A DNA stretch of 64,000 bases from an uncultured Gammaproteobacteria bacterium. GTDB taxonomy: Bacteria > Pseudomonadota > Gammaproteobacteria > DRJJ01. The DNA lies in NCBI GenBank assembly GCA_947258795.1, contig CAMYJU010000003.1, positions 62,001-126,000 of the forward strand. Reading direction: 5' to 3'. Positions 32,556-41,149 of the stretch are shown here, piece by piece. The notes beneath the pieces were generated by a model. It did no database searches. It worked only from the letters and a program-made list of their open reading frames with translations, and was not told the origin of the DNA. The first letter of the stretch is position 1. The number at the start of each line of letters is the position of its first letter. Position numbers and translations under genes: made by a program.

Positions 32556-32993
32556 TTACAAATACTGCCTTATCCATGCCACCAGATTTGCCTGATCCAT
32601 CGCGCCAGCCTGACGCGCAATTTCACGGCCATTTTTGAACAGTGCCAGGGTCGGTATGCTGCGGATATTGAATTTCGCAGCCAGCATCTGTTCATTTTCT
32701 GTGTTGACCTTGGCTAGCCTGACCTGGGGTTCGAGTTGAGATGCTGCCTGATTAAAAGATGGTGCCATCATTTTGCAGGGGCCGCACCAGGGCGCCCAGA
32801 AATCGACCAGTACCGGAATATCACTGCGGCCAACATGCTTCTGAAAAGTGTGACTGTCCAGCTCCAGTGGCTTGCCAGTAAAGAGTGCGTCTCTGCATTT
32901 GCCACACTTGGCGCCATCCTCCAGACGTTTTTTCGGTACACGATTGATACTGTCGCAATGCGGGCATACGATATGGTAAGCAGACTGGCTCAT
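32556..32993 (-). CDS. trxC: Thioredoxin 2
   Basis: A 145-residue cytoplasmic thioredoxin with an N-terminal zinc-binding domain: CPHC and CGKC pairs in the first 40 residues. The active site is WCGPC near residue 69, and the cis-proline is in SIPTLALF. This arrangement is that of TrxC, which in E. coli is induced by oxidative stress. It is separated by 42 bases from the PqiA-like gene on the same strand. Confidence 0.94.
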   Translation of the reverse strand: MSQSAYHIVCPHCDSINRVPKKRLEDGAKCGKCRDALFTGKPLELDSHTFQKHVGRSDIPVLVDFWAPWCGPCKMMAPSFNQAASQLEPQVRLAKVNTENEQMLAAKFNIRSIPTLALFKNGREIARQAGAMDQANLVAWIRQYL

Positions 32994-33034
32994 GAATTAC
33001 TCCAATTTACAGGTTTTGCTCTATATGGGGATAC

Positions 33035-33256
33035 GTGGTGGCAAAAACAAGCGATAATTCCGAAACTGATGGCCGGATACCGCGATGGGCAAGATGGCAG
33101 GCGCAGGATGTTGATGGGCGCTGGTGGGTGTATGAGCATGAACCCAACCAGGGTGATACGGGCTGGTATGAGAACGAAGTCGGCCGGGCCAGCCCACTGA
33201 AACAGGATGACCCTCCACTGGATTGGCGCAAACAGTTGATTAAAATAGATAACTAA
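33035..33256 (+). CDS. Small Trp-rich hypothetical protein
   Basis: A 73-residue protein with seven tryptophans (RWARWQAQDVDGRWWVYEHEP). It probably starts with GTG at 33035, since no good ATG precedes the Trp-rich part. A purine-rich ribosome-binding site is weak. I do not recognise a family, though small Trp-rich proteins of this kind are often seen in gammaproteobacteria. It is divergent from trxC with only 41 bases between them, so the start codons share a promoter region. Confidence 0.55.
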   Translation: MVAKTSDNSETDGRIPRWARWQAQDVDGRWWVYEHEPNQGDTGWYENEVGRASPLKQDDPPLDWRKQLIKIDN

Positions 33257-33473
33257 CTGTTTGCAAATGTAAACATCAAGGGCTTATTTGGCCGGTTCAA
33301 AACTGACACTGGCCACCGACCCGAACAGGGCAATGGCTACAGATAATTAGCTGGCAATAATAAAATAAGATATCATTTGTCGGAATGAAATCCGGCAGTC
33401 ATCTGTAAGCTAGTTACAGGATTGTTGATTATTCTGTCTGGAAGCGAATCGAAGCAGACGATAGTACTGACAT

Positions 33474-35045
33474 ATGTTTAGAATTTTCAGTTCGGCATCA
33501 CCCTTTTCCCATCCTGTCACCGATACGGATGAACTTGCAGCGGTTGACCTGGGCTCCAACAGCTTTCATATGATTATTGCGCGTAACGAGAATGGTCAGA
33601 TCCGTGTTTCCGATCGTCTGCGCGAAATGGTGCAACTGGCAGATGGTCTTGATGAGCAGTGTAATCTGAGTGATGTAGCCAGGGAAAAGGCATTAGAATG
33701 CCTGAACCGTTTTGGTCAAAGACTGGCTGAAATACCGGATGCGAATGTTCGCATCGTCGGTACCAGTGCATTACGTCGTGTAGCCAATGGTTCCGGCTTC
33801 CTGTCCGATGCAGAAGATGCCCTGGGACATGGTATTGAAATCATTTCCGGCATCGAAGAAGCACGCCTGATCTATCTGGGTGTTGCACATAGTATCGGTA
33901 GTGGCGATGGTCGTCGACTGGTAGTCGATATCGGCGGTGGTAGTACCGAGGTTATTCTGGGCAGTGGTTTTGAGACCGATCAACTCGAAAGCCTGGGGAT
34001 GGGATGCGTTTCGGTCAGTAAGGAATATTTCAAAAGCGGTAAACTGGGTAAACAATCTCTTCAGCAGGCCATTCTGTCAGCACGCGTGAGGCTGGATGGC
34101 ATGTTACCACAATACAGTAAACAGGGATGGCAGGAAGCCGTCGGTGCATCCGGAACGGTGCGTGCCATTGCCAGGGTGGTACAGGCACAGGGATGGTGTG
34201 AAGACGGCATCAGTTTTTCAGCGATGAAAAAGCTGCGCAAACGACTTTTTGAAATTGAGTATGTAGACGGTCTGGATTTTGATGGTCTGGAAGAAAAACG
34301 TCGCAAGGTGTTTGCAGGCGGCTTTGCGGTGCTGTATGGCATATTCAAATCCCTGTCTATCGATCATATGCGGGTAGCGGACGGTGCCTTGCGTGAAGGC
34401 GTGTTGTATGACCTGATCGGTCGTTTGCAGCATGAAGACGTACGCGAGCGCACCGTCGATGTGATGAGCAAGCGCTATGTCATCGATCAGCCTCAGGCAC
34501 AACGCGTAGCTGATAGTGCAAGAGAGCTGTACCGTCAATGTGCTGGTAGTTGGGATCTTGATGATGCAGAGCATCTGAATCTGCTGATCTGGTCTGCGCG
34601 ACTCTATGAAGCCGGATTGACCATCGCTCATAGCGGTTATCACAAGCATGGCGCCTATCTGGCCGCCAATGCGGATATGCCGGGGTTTTCCCGGCAGGAA
34701 CAGGCCTGCCTGTCGGCGCTGATCCGGGGACACCGGCGCCGATTTCCGCTATCGGTATTCAAGAGCCTGCCTGCCGGTCTCCGTACTGCAATGTCACGCC
34801 TCTGTGTGCTATTGAGACTGGCCGTGCGTCTGAATCGCAGCCGGACTGATACCGGGCAGATCAGTCCGCAAATCAGGATCAAGGATGAAAAGATTCGCCT
34901 GGTGTTTCCACCCGCCTATCTGACCAGCAACGATCTGATATTGGCCGAACTGGAGCAGGAAGCTGAATTACTGAAGGAGGCAGGTTGGAAACTGGTCATC
35001 AGGGAAGATCAAGGCAATGAATCTGTATCAGAGATCTCGTCATAA
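33474..35045 (+). CDS. ppx: Exopolyphosphatase / pppGpp phosphatase family
   Basis: A 523-residue member of the Ppx/GppA family, which removes terminal phosphates from polyphosphate or the gamma phosphate from pppGpp. The N-terminal actin-like domain has AAVDLGSNSFHMIIAR, with the catalytic-glutamate region near residue 140 (ISGIEEARLIYLGVA) and the phosphate loop DIGGGSTE near 160. The C-terminal part is an HD-like region. The full length favours Ppx over the shorter homologue. No ppk gene is nearby. Confidence 0.93.
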   Translation: MFRIFSSASPFSHPVTDTDELAAVDLGSNSFHMIIARNENGQIRVSDRLREMVQLADGLDEQCNLSDVAREKALECLNRFGQRLAEIPDANVRIVGTSALRRVANGSGFLSDAEDALGHGIEIISGIEEARLIYLGVAHSIGSGDGRRLVVDIGGGSTEVILGSGFETDQLESLGMGCVSVSKEYFKSGKLGKQSLQQAILSARVRLDGMLPQYSKQGWQEAVGASGTVRAIARVVQAQGWCEDGISFSAMKKLRKRLFEIEYVDGLDFDGLEEKRRKVFAGGFAVLYGIFKSLSIDHMRVADGALREGVLYDLIGRLQHEDVRERTVDVMSKRYVIDQPQAQRVADSARELYRQCAGSWDLDDAEHLNLLIWSARLYEAGLTIAHSGYHKHGAYLAANADMPGFSRQEQACLSALIRGHRRRFPLSVFKSLPAGLRTAMSRLCVLLRLAVRLNRSRTDTGQISPQIRIKDEKIRLVFPPAYLTSNDLILAELEQEAELLKEAGWKLVIREDQGNESVSEISS

Positions 35046-35352
35046 GTAGACCGGGTCTTTGCCCTGCTAGCAATCAAAATCCTTCCGGAAAGCCACCTGG
35101 GAACCAGATAGTTTTTATCACTACCCTGCTGGTGAATTAATCACAATTCATTTGCCAATAGTTCGCTGGTTAAACCCGGTTTTAGGCCCTAGATTAATAA
35201 TAGGGAAGACTCTTTAGATAAGGATGTCAGCACAATAAAGCAGTACTAACACATCAGAGGATGTAATGATGCGATTACTATTCAATAAAAAAGGATTTAT
35301 TGGATTGCGCATCATTTCAACTTGAATACATCGTATTCACAAGGAGTGAGTC
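35046..35352. other. Intergenic region after ppx
   Basis: These 307 bases hold no convincing gene. A 19-codon frame (35266-35325) has a plausible AGAGGATG ribosome-binding site but no other support. The region likely contains the promoter of the orphan gene at 35353. Confidence 0.4.
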
Positions 35353-35976
35353 ATGTCTAATATCATTGTTTACCGGGACCGCGCCAGGGCAGAGGCAAGC
35401 ATCTATCTCAAGGGCTACCCAGGAACGCCAAGATGGACTGAGCGCTACCGGGGACCGGTATGGAAACCCGGGGATTTTGATGGTTCTTTCGTCAGACTGA
35501 GAACGGACTTTCCGTCAGGCGCAGATAACTTTGTACCAGGTCATAGCTACGGTGGATTTGCCAAGGCAGAGATTATACAGAATCGTGCTTACATGGTTCT
35601 CCACACCTGGTTCGATGTCGCCTGCTGGGCCGACATTGATGGTGGATGTCTTTCCGGCGTCGATATCATCGGATATTCACATATTGATCTGGATACCGTG
35701 TTCTCGGTCAGAGATGGCGATGGCACCATTGATTTGAGCGGGGTAAACCATCCTGGCCCCCCTGGTGAATTGATCTTCAGGCTCTACAACCTGACCGCTG
35801 GGGTTGTTGTCACTACTACGACATTTGGTACCTATACTCTTGATAACAACCATGTCTATCGGCTCAGGGCGCATGCCGAGGCTGAGGGTACCGGTGATCC
35901 GGATCATCCAGCCACGTTGGATATCCGTTTCGAAGACTCCACGATCTTTGTACCGGGTGCGCCAGAATCCAGCTAA
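35353..35976 (+). CDS. Orphan protein of unknown function
   Basis: A 207-residue protein of no family I recognise. It has no signal peptide or membrane segment and looks beta-rich, with many Gly, Asp and Thr and aromatic stretches such as MVLHTWFDVACWADIDGGC. Two cysteines lie in that stretch. The sequence TTTTFGTYTLDNNHVYRLRAHAEA near residue 155 resembles a beta-sandwich strand pattern in carbohydrate-binding or adhesin-like modules, but this is only an impression. AAGGAGTG precedes the ATG as a strong ribosome-binding site. It stands alone between spacers of about 300 and 200 bases. Confidence 0.7.
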   Translation: MSNIIVYRDRARAEASIYLKGYPGTPRWTERYRGPVWKPGDFDGSFVRLRTDFPSGADNFVPGHSYGGFAKAEIIQNRAYMVLHTWFDVACWADIDGGCLSGVDIIGYSHIDLDTVFSVRDGDGTIDLSGVNHPGPPGELIFRLYNLTAGVVVTTTTFGTYTLDNNHVYRLRAHAEAEGTGDPDHPATLDIRFEDSTIFVPGAPESS

Positions 35977-36190
35977 GATCTGAACCTGGCTGGAGCTGGA
36001 GACTCCAGCCAGGATTGGCCCCGGGATTTGCGGGTGTTAACGTGATCACATTCCTGATGGCTTTGTATCGGCTTACTTATAAGCTGTTGTTTATATAAAC
36101 TATTTGCTATTAATAATAGACCTGTTTTTACTAAACTTTTAGCTAAAAGTGCCGTTAAATGGATATACGCACTTTTTGCGGAGTTTTTGT

Positions 36191-36430
36191 ATGTCTGAAA
36201 TTTCAGCCCTGTCACAGGCGATGGCCGGTATTTACCGCGGAATGGCCGGTATGAAGAAAAACGCCGGTGAGATCGCCAGCGCCGCCCAGCTGGAAAGCGG
36301 TGCGACCGCCCAGACCCTGACGCGTCCGATTATCGAGATGAAACAGAACCAGCACCTGGTACAGGCCTCGGCAAAGGCGGTCAAGATTATTGATGAGACC
36401 ATCGGTAGCCTGTTTGACGAAAAGGCCTGA
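36191..36430 (+). CDS. Small protein resembling the flagellar rod/hook C-terminal segment
   Basis: A 79-residue helical protein starting at ATG 36191, eight bases after a GCGGAG ribosome-binding site; an earlier in-frame ATG at 36149 lacks one. The C-terminal half (IIEMKQNQHLVQASAKAVKI) has the pattern of the Flg_bbr_C segment of flagellar rod and hook proteins, where a helix with AQ, AN or AS and K-V-I positions ends in a short hydrophobic tail. No other flagellar gene is in the window, and the rest of a rod protein is absent. The next gene starts within 16 bases, so the two are co-transcribed. Confidence 0.6.
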   Translation: MSEISALSQAMAGIYRGMAGMKKNAGEIASAAQLESGATAQTLTRPIIEMKQNQHLVQASAKAVKIIDETIGSLFDEKA

Positions 36431-36445
36431 TTGTCAATATCGTCT

Positions 36446-37057
36446 ATGGATATCAATTCGGTCAGCCCGGTAGCCAGCTATCACCTACACACGGCGCAAC
36501 AACCCTCCTCTGCCACTCCGGGTGTTAACGATACGTCTGCCAATAACAATGGCCGTACACATCAGTCTGGGCATGAGCAGCGTAGCTCTGGCGTGGACAA
36601 GTCAGATCGGCAGTTATCAGAACCTGAGCAACGCGAGGTACGGGAACTGCAGCAGCGTGACCGTGAAGTCAGGGCGCATGAGGCGGCACACAAGGCCGCT
36701 GCCGGACGCTATGCAACCAGTGGCCCCAGTTATGACTATCAACGTGGTCCGGACGGTCGCCAGTACGCGGTTGGCGGTGAAGTCAGTATAGATACTAGTA
36801 AACCCGAGGATCCGGCCGAGGCACTACGCAAGGCCCAGACCATCCAGGCCGCCGCGCTGGCGCCGGCAGAGCCGTCGGCACAGGACAGGAAGGTAGCCCA
36901 GGAGGCTGTCAAAATGGCTGCAGATGCACGCTCCGAAATGGCCAGGCAGTCGGCTGAGGAAGCCGGACAAGCTATGCCGCGATCCAGAGAAGATCACTAT
37001 GCTGTTGGCAGCGGCTCGGCGGCCGCACCGGGCAGCGTGCTGGATGCGTTCGTCTGA
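36446..37057 (+). CDS. SprA-related putative metalloprotease (CJM1_0395-like)
   Basis: A 203-residue protein of the SprA-related family, a group annotated as putative metalloproteases. The conserved block is around residues 65-125: LQQRDREVRAHEAAHKAAAG with an HEAAH zinc-protease-like motif, followed by GPSYDYQRGPDGRQYAVGGE. The N-terminal 60 residues are polar and low in complexity. I prefer ATG 36446; a TTG five codons earlier directly follows the previous stop. Proteolytic activity is not demonstrated for the family. A terminator follows. Confidence 0.8.
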   Translation: MDINSVSPVASYHLHTAQQPSSATPGVNDTSANNNGRTHQSGHEQRSSGVDKSDRQLSEPEQREVRELQQRDREVRAHEAAHKAAAGRYATSGPSYDYQRGPDGRQYAVGGEVSIDTSKPEDPAEALRKAQTIQAAALAPAEPSAQDRKVAQEAVKMAADARSEMARQSAEEAGQAMPRSREDHYAVGSGSAAAPGSVLDAFV

Positions 37058-37085
37058 TCCGGATTTATAGCAAGTATTCGAAGAA

Positions 37086-37115
37086 CAAACGGGCCGTTCA
37101 GGCCCGTTTGTTTTG
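37086..37115. terminator. Intrinsic terminator
   Basis: A GC-rich stem AACGGGCC/GGCCCGTT with a four-base loop is followed by TTTGTTTTGG. It lies between the converging ends of the SprA-related gene and mlaC, and can end the plus-strand transcript. An A-rich stretch before it would allow weak action in the other direction. Confidence 0.85.
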
Positions 37116-37138
37116 GTTTCAGCAAATACGGCTACTAT

Positions 37139-37738
37139 CTAGCCACTCGCGGTCAGTTCCTGGTTTTTATCGCGCATCTGCTTGAGCAGGCCATCAATAC
37201 CATCCTTTTTAACGATTTCCTTGTAGGTGCTGCGATAATTACTGACCAGGCTGACCTCTTCAATAATGACATCATAGACCAGCCACTTGTCGCCTGTCAG
37301 TAACAGCTTGTAGTTGATTGGTATGTTGGCTGTCTCTGTGACGATTTGGGTATACACGGTGGCCTTGCGTTTTTTTAACTTCTCACGCATAAACTCGACC
37401 TTCTCATTGGTGTAGGCCTTGATCCGGTCAAGATAGGTGAACAGCAGCAGTTCCGAGTACAGGTCTATAAATTCCTGTTTTTGTGTGTCAGTAGCCTTCT
37501 TCCAGTTGGTGGCCAGGGTGCGCTGGGCCATCGCGCGGTAAAAAAAACGCTTGCTGATCACTTCCCTGAGCAGGGGTTCTTTCTGCGCCCACCCGGCATC
37601 GGTGCGCAGTGTGGCCATGACTTCATCAACCGTGACCTTCATCTGGTCTGTCGGATTACCGGCATGGGCCTGAATACTGAAACCCGCCAGGGCAATTAAA
37701 AGTGACAGAATAAATGTAAACTGCTTTGGGCGTCTCAT
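37139..37738 (-). CDS. mlaC: Periplasmic phospholipid-binding protein MlaC
   Basis: MlaC carries phospholipids through the periplasm between the outer-membrane MlaA and the inner-membrane MlaFEDB complex. The 199-residue protein starts at ATG 37738 with a signal peptide (FILSLLIALAGFSIQAHA) and has the family pattern of a helical and beta domain that encloses lipid tails, including the FFYRAMAQRTLATNWKKAT and LLFTYLDRI segments. It is the last gene of the mla operon here, 13 bases after mlaA. Confidence 0.92.
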   Translation of the reverse strand: MRRPKQFTFILSLLIALAGFSIQAHAGNPTDQMKVTVDEVMATLRTDAGWAQKEPLLREVISKRFFYRAMAQRTLATNWKKATDTQKQEFIDLYSELLLFTYLDRIKAYTNEKVEFMREKLKKRKATVYTQIVTETANIPINYKLLLTGDKWLVYDVIIEEVSLVSNYRSTYKEIVKKDGIDGLLKQMRDKNQELTASG

Positions 37739-37751
37739 AGGGCTCGTCCTG

Positions 37752-38576
37752 CTACTTGTGTTCATCAATGATCGCTGCACGGTGCTGGGCATAGGCATCA
37801 CGTACGACCAGATACGGGTCTAGTGATTGCTCACGTATCGCGTCGTAAGTATCTTTATCAATGGAGATTTCATTGATCGTTTCGACAGCACGGATAGCGA
37901 CATAGTTTGTATTGATCTGTTCATCATTGTTGATCAGATAGGTTTTCGGATCAAGGTAGAAATCGACCAGATTGCCAATTCCGTCACGTGCGCTGCTTGG
38001 ACCGAGAATCGGCAAAACCAGGTAAAATCCGGGTCCTGCGCCCCAGTGTCCCAGGGTGGTGCCAAAATCGATCTCCTGACGTGGCAGCTGATAATGATCC
38101 TTGCCAACATCGTGGAAACCCGCAATGCCCACCGTTGAATTGATCAGGAAACGCCCGGTTTCGTTGTAGGCATCCTTGCCCCTGCCCTGTAGAACGGCAT
38201 TGACGATACGGATAGGTGCCTTCAGGTTGTAGTAAAAGTCTGAAATGGATACACGGATCGGTTCCGGGGCGATATAGCGCCAGCCGCGTGCGATCGGTTT
38301 CAGTAAGATGATATAGAGCTTGTCGTTGAACCAGAATATCGCGCGATTGAACGGCTCGATCGGGTCGGAGATTTCGACATCTTCTTCTTCACCGAGCAGG
38401 GCATCGAGTTCGGCATCGGACATGGTGCCGGCTTTATCATTCTGCGCAAGCAAAATGTGTGTATGCCTGTTATTGTTAGTCGTGCCATACCCGGTGTTCT
38501 GATCCGGTCTGGTGTTCTGTTGGCCGCATCCGGCAAGCAGGAAAGTGACGAGTATACTGGCAAGTATTTTTTTCAT
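37752..38576 (-). CDS. mlaA: Phospholipid-transport lipoprotein MlaA (VacJ)
   Basis: MlaA is the outer-membrane lipoprotein that removes misplaced phospholipids from the outer leaflet with a porin. The 274-residue product has a lipoprotein signal with lipobox LAGC and acylated Cys at about residue 17. The family core (EPFNRAIFWFNDKLYIILLK, near 80; GHWGAGPGFYLVLPILG, near 170) is present. It is longer than E. coli VacJ because of a charged N-terminal linker of about 60 residues. In E. coli mlaA is elsewhere in the genome; here it is in the mla operon and overlaps mlaD by one base (TAATG). Confidence 0.94.
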   Translation of the reverse strand: MKKILASILVTFLLAGCGQQNTRPDQNTGYGTTNNNRHTHILLAQNDKAGTMSDAELDALLGEEEDVEISDPIEPFNRAIFWFNDKLYIILLKPIARGWRYIAPEPIRVSISDFYYNLKAPIRIVNAVLQGRGKDAYNETGRFLINSTVGIAGFHDVGKDHYQLPRQEIDFGTTLGHWGAGPGFYLVLPILGPSSARDGIGNLVDFYLDPKTYLINNDEQINTNYVAIRAVETINEISIDKDTYDAIREQSLDPYLVVRDAYAQHRAAIIDEHK

Positions 38577-39043
38577 TAGTCTTTACTCTTGCTTTCGAAA
38601 ATATATTTACTGATTAACTCCTCGATGACGATGGAAGATTCGGTTTCCGATATTTCATCACCGTGTTCCAGCATGATATCTGATCCGCCCGGCGTCAGTT
38701 TGATAAATCGGTCGCCGATGATGCCGGCTGTACGAATCGAGGCAATGCTGTCGTCTGTCAGCTGGATATCGTGTTCGATATTCAAGACCACGATAGACTC
38801 ATAATCTTCCCTGTCCAGTGAAATCGTCTTGACGGAACCGACCTTGACGCCGGCAATCTCCAGCGCGGCACCCTCCTTCAGGCCGGTTGAAGACGAAAAA
38901 CGTGCAATAACTTCATAACCAGGTTGTTTGAACAAATTGGTCTCGCCCAGTACGACGGACAGATAGCTGGCCGTAACGATGCCCAGAATTACAAACAGCC
39001 CGACCATCAGTTCTATATTGGGTGTAATACGCTTGACGCTCAT
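38576..39043 (-). CDS. mlaD: MCE-domain protein MlaD
   Basis: MlaD is the periplasmic hexameric ring protein anchored by one N-terminal transmembrane helix (IELMVGLFVILGIVTASYLS). The MCE domain covers residues about 40-120 (SSSTGLKEGAALEIAGVKVG). The 155-residue length is normal for Mla-type proteins. Its stop overlaps the mlaA start. It lies 31 bases after mlaE. Confidence 0.94.
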   Translation of the reverse strand: MSVKRITPNIELMVGLFVILGIVTASYLSVVLGETNLFKQPGYEVIARFSSSTGLKEGAALEIAGVKVGSVKTISLDREDYESIVVLNIEHDIQLTDDSIASIRTAGIIGDRFIKLTPGGSDIMLEHGDEISETESSIVIEELISKYIFESKSKD

Positions 39044-39074
39044 TTATTATTCTCCATCACAGGTGTAGCGTTGC

Positions 39075-39878
39075 TTACAGCATGATCAGTCCAACAACAT
39101 AATCAAGCGCCAGGACGCTGACCGAAGACATGACCACAGCGTTTGTCGTTACCAGGCTGACGCCCTCTGCACCGAATACGCCACTGCGATTCTGATGCAC
39201 ATAAAAACCCTTGTAGGAACAGATCCAGACGATGATAACGCTGAATGTCAGTGGTTTGACCAGGCCCAGACGCAGGTCGGCCCAGTCGACATTGGTGATC
39301 ATGCCCTGAATGAATGCACCAGAAGGCACGTCATTGTTGATGACCGCAACCAGGTAGCCGCCGCAGATACCGACTACATCAAACACGCAGGTCAGCAGCG
39401 GCAGTGAAAAGATAGTGGCTATAAATTTCGGTGTAATCAGGAAACGATACGGGTCTATACCCATGCACTCCAGCGCATCGATCTGTTCGGAATTACGCAT
39501 AATGCCCAGCTCGGCGGTCATCGCTGAACCAGCACGTCCGATGACCATCAGTGCAGCCAGTACCGGCCCCAGTTCCTGGATCAGGCCCAGCGCCGTGGCT
39601 GCCCCGATCAGTTCCATATTGCCGTATTGCTTGAGATTGTAATAGGCCAGCAGTGCCAGCACCATGCCGGTGAACATACCGGTTACTATAATCACCAGTA
39701 GTGAACGCGCACCGATAAAATAGATCTGGCGTAACACGGCAGTGAAGCGTATTGGCAGAATAAAAATATTACCCAGGCAATGCACCAGGAAGATGATCAT
39801 GGACCCGGTCAGTCTGGTGATATAAATCGATTCAAAGCCGATTTTCTCGATCAGGCGAATCGGTGTTGCCAGTAACAT
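39075..39878 (-). CDS. mlaE: ABC transporter permease MlaE
   Basis: MlaE is the inner-membrane permease of the phospholipid transporter. The 267-residue product has about five or six hydrophobic segments. The conserved ELGPVLAALMVIGRAGSAMTAELG segment near residue 105 includes the family's coupling helix, followed by EQIDALECMGIDP. It follows mlaF after 78 bases. Confidence 0.94.
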   Translation of the reverse strand: MLLATPIRLIEKIGFESIYITRLTGSMIIFLVHCLGNIFILPIRFTAVLRQIYFIGARSLLVIIVTGMFTGMVLALLAYYNLKQYGNMELIGAATALGLIQELGPVLAALMVIGRAGSAMTAELGIMRNSEQIDALECMGIDPYRFLITPKFIATIFSLPLLTCVFDVVGICGGYLVAVINNDVPSGAFIQGMITNVDWADLRLGLVKPLTFSVIIVWICSYKGFYVHQNRSGVFGAEGVSLVTTNAVVMSSVSVLALDYVVGLIML

Positions 39879-39956
39879 GATTTGTTCCTTATAAACTGTT
39901 GCCAGGATATGTTCCGGATTATCCGCATCCTGGCGTCGGTGTCTTTGTTGTTACAG

Positions 39957-40784
39957 TCAGCCCTCTCTGGTCAGGCGTTGCAGATAGGCCTCCGGGTCAA
40001 TGTCCTCGTCTTTGGGCTTGCGGTTCAACAGGTTCTGTACACGCTCATTATCACAGTTTTTCACGTCCTCGACACTGCCGGTAATCAGTATCTGGCCCTG
40101 GTCAAGCACGGTGATACGGTCGGCAATCCTGAACGCGCTGTCAAGTTCATGGGTGACGATAACAATAGTCATGCCCATTGCATCACGCAAACGCAGTATC
40201 AGTTCGTCCAGTTCTGCTGACACCACCGGATCGAGTCCGGCCGATGGCTCATCGAAGAACAGCAGTCTGGGATCCATGATAATCGAACGCGCCAGTGCGA
40301 CGCGCTTGATCATGCCGCCGGACAGTTCTGACGGCATTAAATCCTCGAAACCCGCCAGGTTGACAACCTCGAGTTTCATGCGCGTCATGATCTTGATGGT
40401 CATGTCATCCAGACTGGTGTGTTCGTACAATGGTAACTGGATGTTCTCCGCTACGGTCATGGAGCTGAACAAGGCACCGCCCTGGAAAGCGACGCCCATG
40501 TTGCGGCGCATTTCATACATTTGTTTTTTACTCAGCTGGGTAATGTCCTGGCCCAGCATGTAAATAGACCCCGAGGATGCCTGGTGCAGTCCGAGCATAT
40601 GCCGCAGCAGCGTGGTCTTGCCGGAACCACTACCGCCCATAATGACCATGACTTCGCCCTTGCGGACATTGATGTTTACATTGTGCAGGATTTCCCGGTC
40701 ACCAAAGTGAGTGACCAGGTTTTCGACCCGGATAACATGCTCTATGTCCTTGTCCTGGGTGCTTACGTCCGGCATACGTGTCAT
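39957..40784 (-). CDS. mlaF: ABC transporter ATP-binding protein MlaF
   Basis: The 275-residue ATPase drives MlaE. Walker A is GGSGSGKTT near residue 51, the signature is SGGM in ELSGGMIKRVALAR near 154, and Walker B is LLFFDEPSAGLDP near 175. The C-terminus has an extension after the ATPase core of the sort that binds MlaB in E. coli. The gene begins 17 bases after the STAS gene, so both are in one transcript. Confidence 0.95.
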   Translation of the reverse strand: MTRMPDVSTQDKDIEHVIRVENLVTHFGDREILHNVNINVRKGEVMVIMGGSGSGKTTLLRHMLGLHQASSGSIYMLGQDITQLSKKQMYEMRRNMGVAFQGGALFSSMTVAENIQLPLYEHTSLDDMTIKIMTRMKLEVVNLAGFEDLMPSELSGGMIKRVALARSIIMDPRLLFFDEPSAGLDPVVSAELDELILRLRDAMGMTIVIVTHELDSAFRIADRITVLDQGQILITGSVEDVKNCDNERVQNLLNRKPKDEDIDPEAYLQRLTREG

Positions 40785-40801
40785 CTATCCAGTATCTTTA
40801 T

Positions 40802-41125
40802 TCAGTTCTGTATTTCGTCAATATTGCTATAAATCGGGAATACGCTGTCCAGGCGCGCCAGCTTGAGAACCTGCATTGCCGCATTGCTGATATTCAGCAG
40901 CCCAAAGGATTGGCCGGCCTTCTTGCTTAGCTGATAGCCTTCCACCAGGCTGGCGATACCCGAGCTGTCGATATAGCTGACATCGGACAGATCGATCAAC
41001 ACATTTTGCTTGTCTTTCAGGGTGTTCAGTATTTCCTCACGGGCCCTGGGCGAATAGTGCAGATCCACTTCGCCTATCAGTGAAATGATGCTATGACCGG
41101 CTTCGTTACGTTTCTTGATTTCCAC
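40802..41125 (-). CDS. STAS-domain protein (anti-anti-sigma / MlaB-like)
   Basis: A 107-residue STAS domain. The phosphorylation-type motif is YIDSSGIASLVEGYQL near residue 54, which has the Ser pair of SpoIIAA/RsbV proteins; the candidate serine is about 56. In E. coli the STAS protein MlaB binds MlaF and is needed for transport. This protein occupies that role by position, 17 bases before mlaF, yet is preceded by an RsbW-like kinase and a SpoIIE-type phosphatase. So it may act as MlaB, as a phosphorylated antagonist in a partner switch, or as both. No other STAS gene is in the operon. Confidence 0.88.
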   Translation of the reverse strand: MEIKKRNEAGHSIISLIGEVDLHYSPRAREEILNTLKDKQNVLIDLSDVSYIDSSGIASLVEGYQLSKKAGQSFGLLNISNAAMQVLKLARLDSVFPIYSNIDEIQN

Positions 41126-41149
41126 AACTCTCTCTCTTGATAGTTCTGA

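Noticed and set aside
35266-35325. Leader peptide of 19 residues
   Set aside because: It has a plausible ribosome-binding site but no terminator or codon pattern typical of attenuation.
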